In this document: piece after piece, positions 59,031 to 64,000 of the stretch | How positions within the stretch are numbered: position 1 is the stretch's first letter | Layout: each line of letters starts with the position of its first letter | Source of the DNA: Rosellinia necatrix | Lineage: Eukaryota > Ascomycota > Sordariomycetes > Xylariales > Xylariaceae | Length of the DNA: 64,000 nt | Assembly: GCA_021209875.1 (NCBI GenBank) | Contig: JAGYVD010000002.1 | Location: forward strand, 4,216,001 to 4,280,000 | Direction: 5' to 3' | Program-made: the position numbers and the translations under genes | Notes under the pieces: generated by a model | Told to the model about the DNA's origin: nothing | The model's input: the letters and a program-made list of their open reading frames with translations, nothing else | The model's database searches: none

Positions 59031-61806
59031 CTACTTCTTTCTCCCTTTGTCAATGATAGGCAATGAATGACTTGCACACTTAGGTACTAATCCATGTTTC
59101 CTCCCACCGAGAGACGCTTGAATGATGTCATTGACCCAACTACCAAAGGTTATGCATCCCTAACCGTCCGAACCTCTACCTAGTCTAGATATGGGCGGGT
59201 ATGGGCCACCTGGCTGTTGGCCAGCAGCTACTTATACAACACAATGCCTGCCACCCGGTGCAAGCTATGATTCAGCGACTCCGGGAGACGCCTACTTGAC
59301 ATGAATTTGCTATAATCTTCCTAACAACGGCGGACTTCCTTTTGCATGTGATGGATATATCCGGCATACTTATTCTACTCGCGACTCGAATCACACCCAT
59401 CTGCTTGATTACTGTATATCTGATGAGTTGCGTCGCCAATCCGTCAAGGGCTTTCCCTCCACGATACCTAGCACGCCTGGTTCCGAAGTCGGCCCTTCAG
59501 TTGATACCACCCAAGATATCGGATTGACCGGCTTGTTTGAATCGGGCAAGTCGGAAAAGCCCCCCGTATTCGTCGTTCCTCGGGAATCATGTGCCAACAA
59601 CCACATACCAGGTAGTATGATTGTCCAACGCTCTTATTAACAGTCTGAATCGTTTCTCCTAATGCCGAGTGCCAAATATCACATTCGTCGTGCGTCGTGG
59701 GATATCAGCTGGGATAGCCCATATCTCAACGGCGGCGAACAGGCCGTAGTCATGGTAACTGTCGGGTGAATATTGGCAAGCATCTTGTGTTGTCCAACGA
59801 GGGAAGGGCTGGAAAACAATCAGACAGCCAACCCTCACCGGTCGTGACCGGTCAGCGGGACTCCAGAAAATAAACGCCAGACAGGGCAAGCACAAGGAAC
59901 GCCTGCACCTGATGCAACAACGCCCGGTCTAGTCTAGCCCTGTCCGCAGATCGGAGACCCGGAATCGCCCAGGCATAGCCAGCTACCGGGTCCCTCGTCG
60001 CCGCTCGGCATGAACATCAAGCCTAAGCAAGGGTCTTAAAATAACAACGAACCGGAAACAGGATATCCGCAAGAGTGGATGTGTAAGGCGCTCTAGAATG
60101 GCCTTGGGGGAGGCAAGTGAGCATGGAGCGGCTCGTTCACCTGCGCCCCGTATATCTCACCCTGCAGGTTCCGAGATACACCCCCGGAGTTTCCCATCGG
60201 ACTCTTTCTGGACTGCACGCATACCCTCGACATTTCAATTCGCCTTCCACCATCAGTCCGATAGAGTGAGGCACAAATCCCCGAGACTTAGGTCTCTTTA
60301 TTTATTGTTCTACAGACAGACTCAATCTGAGATGGTGAGTGCCCGTATACTCGGTCTTTTCGTCCGGGCAAATAAGTGCACCCCGTAGTAGATCCAGTCA
60401 GACTCTAGTGGATGCCGGGCCGACCATCTACTCTCTCACCCATAGCGTATATAGCTATGCGCCTCGACACATCTCTTCTGGTCATTCAACCTAATTTTGC
60501 TACGTGTGTGTTTTCTTGTATCGAGGGTTGGATCTGGATTGTATGAAATTCCTCCTTATGAGCAGCAAAAGTATTTAAAGCGCTCATTAGCATTGCCCGG
60601 GGCGGGGGCCGGGGGGTTATAAACTATGTCACGCGAGAAAAGGAACTAGGATGAGGGTGATGCTTGGAGTCGTATTCTAAAGACACATGATAGATCTGGG
60701 CTAGGCTGTATTAGATATGCAAACATAAGCCCCGGCTGCAGGGGTTACGGACTCCTAATCATAATGGTTTGCCGCCGCAATACCCTGGAAGGCCATGGCT
60801 GTTTTTAACGATATGCAAGGTTGTGTATATGGCTTTCGAAGGTATGATGTATGAAACCCACGGGTTCCTTACGGCAAGGGCCTGGCTAACTGGGCCAAGA
60901 AATACCTTTGAGATATCGAAGGGGTTGCTACCTGGCGGTGTTCCAACGGATTAGACTAGCGGAACATGCAATACATAATTCGGTGTGTTAGAAAAGGAGA
61001 GGAAGGGCACATGGTTTTTGAATATCATCCGGGGATATGGACCTGATATCCCAAGCATGTAAAAAGCGTCGCCGTCGCTGGTGACATATGTTTACAGACC
61101 TCGTAGTACCAACTGCATGTCAAACGCAGTTCAATAAGGCTTATCGCTGGCAGTGGTATCAACACTCTATGATAGGTAGTGGTAGAGATGCTAGCTTGCA
61201 ATCTGGGGACCCCTAGCATTTACTTGATGAGTGAAGCTAAACATGCTCAGGCCGTCCGAGGTTATATTTATAGGTTGATTCTTCTGTGGGTCCAAGATCG
61301 TATTTGAGGCAAGAGCGATGTAGTTGCTAATAAACTCAAGACATAGGACCTCTAGATTGGAGATAGGGCTGGATTTTGACTATATCACGTGCGATTCTCT
61401 GCTGTAGCTAAATGCGAACCATAGCCCAAGGAGGGTCTAATCCAATACAATGCGTATTCGGGACATTCAGAACCCCGAGTCACTTTACTACACAAACACA
61501 CGCTTTGAGCGGATGCATAGAAGTGTGGTACAGGGCTACCTGCCATGGTCCATTGTCTCCGTGACCGTGTAAATCTTGAATAGAGAGGCTTTGTCCTGAA
61601 ATTTTATTGGTTTCTCTAGACGACCCCCGAGACAATTGTCTAGGCCTTCACGGAGGCTAGAAAAATGGCGGATAAGCACCGCTTATTCCAACTTGAGCTA
61701 CACAGCTTAACCAGGATTGCAGTTTCGCGTTGACGAGTTGCCAAGGAAAATCATAGCGCATATCATTAGACTCGGTGCTTGTTGACAATATGGCAGATAT
61801 ATCGGG

Positions 61807-62922
61807 TTAGAACGCGAATACTTGATCCTCCAATTTGCTCACTGCCCGGGCCTTCTGGAAGCCGAGGCTTTCGGTTGCCTTCTTAAGTCCACTGATCATC
61901 GGGGGTGGACCGCACAGCAAGATCTTGACGTCTGGGGCAGCCTTTGGTAGCCATTTCTACGCGCCGGGTTAGCCCGCACTATCCAAAACCGCGGGATAAA
62001 GAAATACCTACCGTCACCATATCAGCGGTTACATATCCAACCCCACCAGTCCATCCCTCAGGGGGTTTGTCAAGGACATAGTGCACTCTGAACCCTGAGT
62101 CTTCTTTCGCAAGCTGATCAAGGTCCTCTTTTAAGAGGATATCCTGCGGCGAGACATTTGCGAAGATGAGGTCCACCTGGGTCTTATCCCCGGTGGGGCG
62201 GCCGCGGATGATGGCGCGGACAACCTGGAGCATGGGTGTAATGCCAGTACCACCGGCAACCATTCCAAAGTGACGAACCATGTTGGGAGCATAAACGAAA
62301 GCACCCTTGGGGCCTCGGACTTTAATAGCCTGCCCAACAGCCAAGGAAGCCAGGTGTTTAGAGATATTACCAGTGGGGTAGGACTTGACGAGGAGATCGA
62401 AATAGCCGGGCTGGTGGTCGCCTGAAATCGGGGTGTACGAACGGACAATTTCTTTCGTTGTGCCGTCGGGCTGCTGGATGTCGGCGCCAATTGAGATGTG
62501 TTGGCCAATTGGGAGACCAAGAATGGACGTCGGGGCAGGGAGTTTGAACCGGTAACTGGGAACAGTTAGTCGTGTGAATGGGGATGGCATTGTAACCAGG
62601 TTGATGACTGACATTGCGACATTGTGAGAGATGATGGTCTTCTCCTTCAACTCGAAGTCTTGGAACACGGTGGGCTGCAAGACCTTCTTCGGTTCTGCAT
62701 AGATAGCAACGCTGGGGTTAGCACAGCATGACCAGCGGTGTGTGGGATCGAAGCAGAACACGCACGTGAGCTGGTAAACTTCCAGACACTCAACAGGAGG
62801 GCGAGCAGGGTCGCATATGGAGTCCATTCCTTCTTGACGATGAAGGTGCCGAAGACCAGAAGGCCGGCGGGGATGTAGATCCCGTCGACATATTTCTTCG
62901 CAGTCAATGGAGTGTCCGCCAT
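61807..62922 (-). CDS. CBR1: NADH-cytochrome b5 reductase, 310 aa
   Basis: This flavoenzyme passes electrons from NADH through FAD to cytochrome b5 for fatty acid desaturation and sterol synthesis. It is anchored in the ER or outer mitochondrial membrane. Exons 62766-62922, 62613-62694, 62012-62555 and 61807-61956 join in frame. One N-terminal membrane segment lies at about residues 16-30 ([14 protein letters not shown]), followed by [15 protein letters not shown]. The FAD site has RSYTPIS (118-124) and GNISKHL (142-148). The NADH site has GGTGITPM (181-188) and CGPPPM (276-281). The C-terminus KLEDQVFAF is the family ending. Length matches fungal CBR1 (about 300-310). Intron 1 must end at TATGCAG; the nearer CAG at the CCCCAG site breaks the frame. 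Confidence 0.96.
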
Positions 62923-64000
62923 GGTGAGACACGCAGCGCGGGGAACGAAACGGATCGGTGAGACTAAGGCGACGCAGACGACGTCAGCACGCGGTTGATG
63001 AGGTTGTGCCTCGCTCGAGAGCCGTCGAGTATCGGGGAATTTGAGGGAGGACTGGTGGGAGACAGGTTGGCGGGTTTCGGAGGGCTTACTATCACTTTCA
63101 GGGCCGGTCAGTCCCCAACAAAAATCGGGACGACTCCGGCGCTCAGGGTCCAAGCCAAGAGCGGTCAAACGTGGGAGAATGTCGGTCGCATAAGGGTGGG
63201 CTGATGGATCGATCGATGGGGCGACTTCCAACAAGATATACTGTAGCTAACTGGCACCCAGAGGAAGGAAGCTTCCACTTTAATTCAACAATTTCTATGC
63301 CCTACCTATCTAGGTTAGGTCTAGACTTCGTTATCTAGGTAAGTACCTACCTACTACCTAGGTAGTGGTAGTGTTATTAACGTCTAATCTAGGTGGCTGA
63401 TACTACCTAGGTAGGTAGGCAGGAAGATTAGATATCGAGTACATCCGCAGATCCATTGATGAGTGCGATGGATTCTAAGGTACCTACCCTAGTAGTAGGT
63501 AAATAGGTACCGTAAAAATGTTTGTAAGTACATATCGATAGCTAGAGGCAGAGCTACTATTATAGATATAAAGTATAAAGTTGCCGGTATCTACCTACCT
63601 ACCGATACCTACTCAATAGGTGGGTAGGTATCTACATACAAGGTTGTGGGTAAGGTAGAAAACCGCAGTTATGGGTTCAGTTAGATCTAAGAATCTACCT
63701 AACTACGGTCTAACTAAATTATCTTAATATCGATTTCTCAAACACGACGGCCCCTCCCTGTGCCTCAAATTGCAAGAGATCGTATGGTCTCCCCTAACTC
63801 TACGTTTCAATGCAAGGGAAATCGGTTTATATAGCCAGGTTAGTCTAATTAATGTGCTACTTGGTTGGCATCAATTGCAAAGTTATATCAATGTGTTTAT
63901 ATCACGTCAGTGAAGGTGCCGACTTTGCGTACCATGCGGTTAGGTGCTTAACGGGCTTAGCCTTTCCACCAGTCACGCCCAGCATTCCAACTCCACCTGG
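62923..64000. promoter_or_regulatory. Upstream region of CBR1 to window end
   Basis: A long open stretch on the minus strand (to 63234) continues the CBR1 frame upstream, but no homology supports it and [16 protein letters not shown] is the conserved start. Tracts of TACCTACC/TAGGTAGG fill about 63300-63420 and 63480-63640. Nothing else is recognised up to the edge. Confidence 0.5.
63300..63640. repeat. TAGGTAGG/CCTACC field
   Basis: Interspersed CTACCTAGGTAGG and GTAGGTA words with several short inverted repeats, about 380-700 bases upstream of the CBR1 start codon. Confidence 0.75.

Larger units (their letters stand above)
57753..61806. other. Four-kb gene-poor interval
   Basis: No complete gene is recognised. 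It holds a GGTGTT/GGTAGT repeat (58352-58441) and a TAGG/CCTA field with a 20-nt palindrome (58876-59030). A plus-strand stretch at 59428-59640 is open and protein-like (PSTPGSEVGPSVDTTQDIGL) but has no partner exons. About 61.0-61.8 kb is the 3' flank of the cytochrome b5 reductase gene. Confidence 0.45.

Noticed and set aside
59428..59640. 71-codon protein-like plus-strand stretch
   Set aside because: No partner exons, domain or start context could be found; kept only as part of the gene-poor interval.
62923..63234. N-terminal extension of CBR1 by an in-frame upstream ATG
   Set aside because: The added residues resemble no b5 reductase, and the family start lies at 62922, just before the membrane anchor.

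Overview
The window is nuclear DNA of a filamentous ascomycete (Pezizomycotina, most like a Sordariomycete). The evidence is short spliceosomal introns (mostly 50-120 nt) with GTRNGT donors, CTRAC branch sites and YAG acceptors; two Zn2Cys6 regulators; fungus-style CWC15, eIF4B and NADH-cytochrome b5 reductase; and long intergenic spaces rich in TACCTACC/TAGGTAGG tracts. The species cannot be fixed from the sequence. Exon coordinates were placed by hand from splice signals and reading phase. Every multi-exon model given here closes in frame. No transposon, rRNA or CRISPR array was seen.

Left part (1-20.3 kb). An eIF4B gene (minus, cut by the left edge) diverges from a Tim17/22/23-type membrane protein (plus), followed by tRNA-Gln(TTG) on the minus strand. 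Next come a small hydrophilic 100-residue protein (plus), a 156-residue protein with a possible permuted His...Cys fold (minus), a decayed plus-strand gene near 9.2-10.3 kb, a monocarboxylate-type MFS transporter (plus), the splicing factor CWC15 (plus), an EBP-type sterol isomerase (minus) and a 645-residue Zn2Cys6 transcription factor (plus).

Middle (20.3-46.7 kb). This is mainly a gene desert of about 18 kb and a second of about 7 kb, separated by one three-exon gene for a 407-residue TALE homeodomain transcription factor at 38.1-39.5 kb. The deserts hold many microsatellites and minisatellites, a strongly purine/pyrimidine-skewed block (21.5-24.1 kb) and scattered open but unrecognisable stretches.

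Right part (46.7-64 kb). A ten-exon gene for an 857-residue Zn2Cys6 factor (plus) is followed by three minus-strand genes: a 994-residue protein joining a caspase-like domain to an MKP-type rhodanese domain that lacks the sulfurtransferase cysteine; a 591-residue fungal protein of unknown function whose model needs either a 29-nt intron or a frameshift; and NADH-cytochrome b5 reductase.

The genes do not form an obvious pathway cluster. They mix housekeeping functions (translation, splicing, sterol and cytochrome b5 metabolism, mitochondrial membrane) with three regulators and one signalling or cell-death-type protein. The most interesting item is the caspase-like/rhodanese fusion. After it come the EBP-type isomerase with all catalytic residues kept, the possible 29-nt intron and the recurring intergenic 20-nt palindrome.
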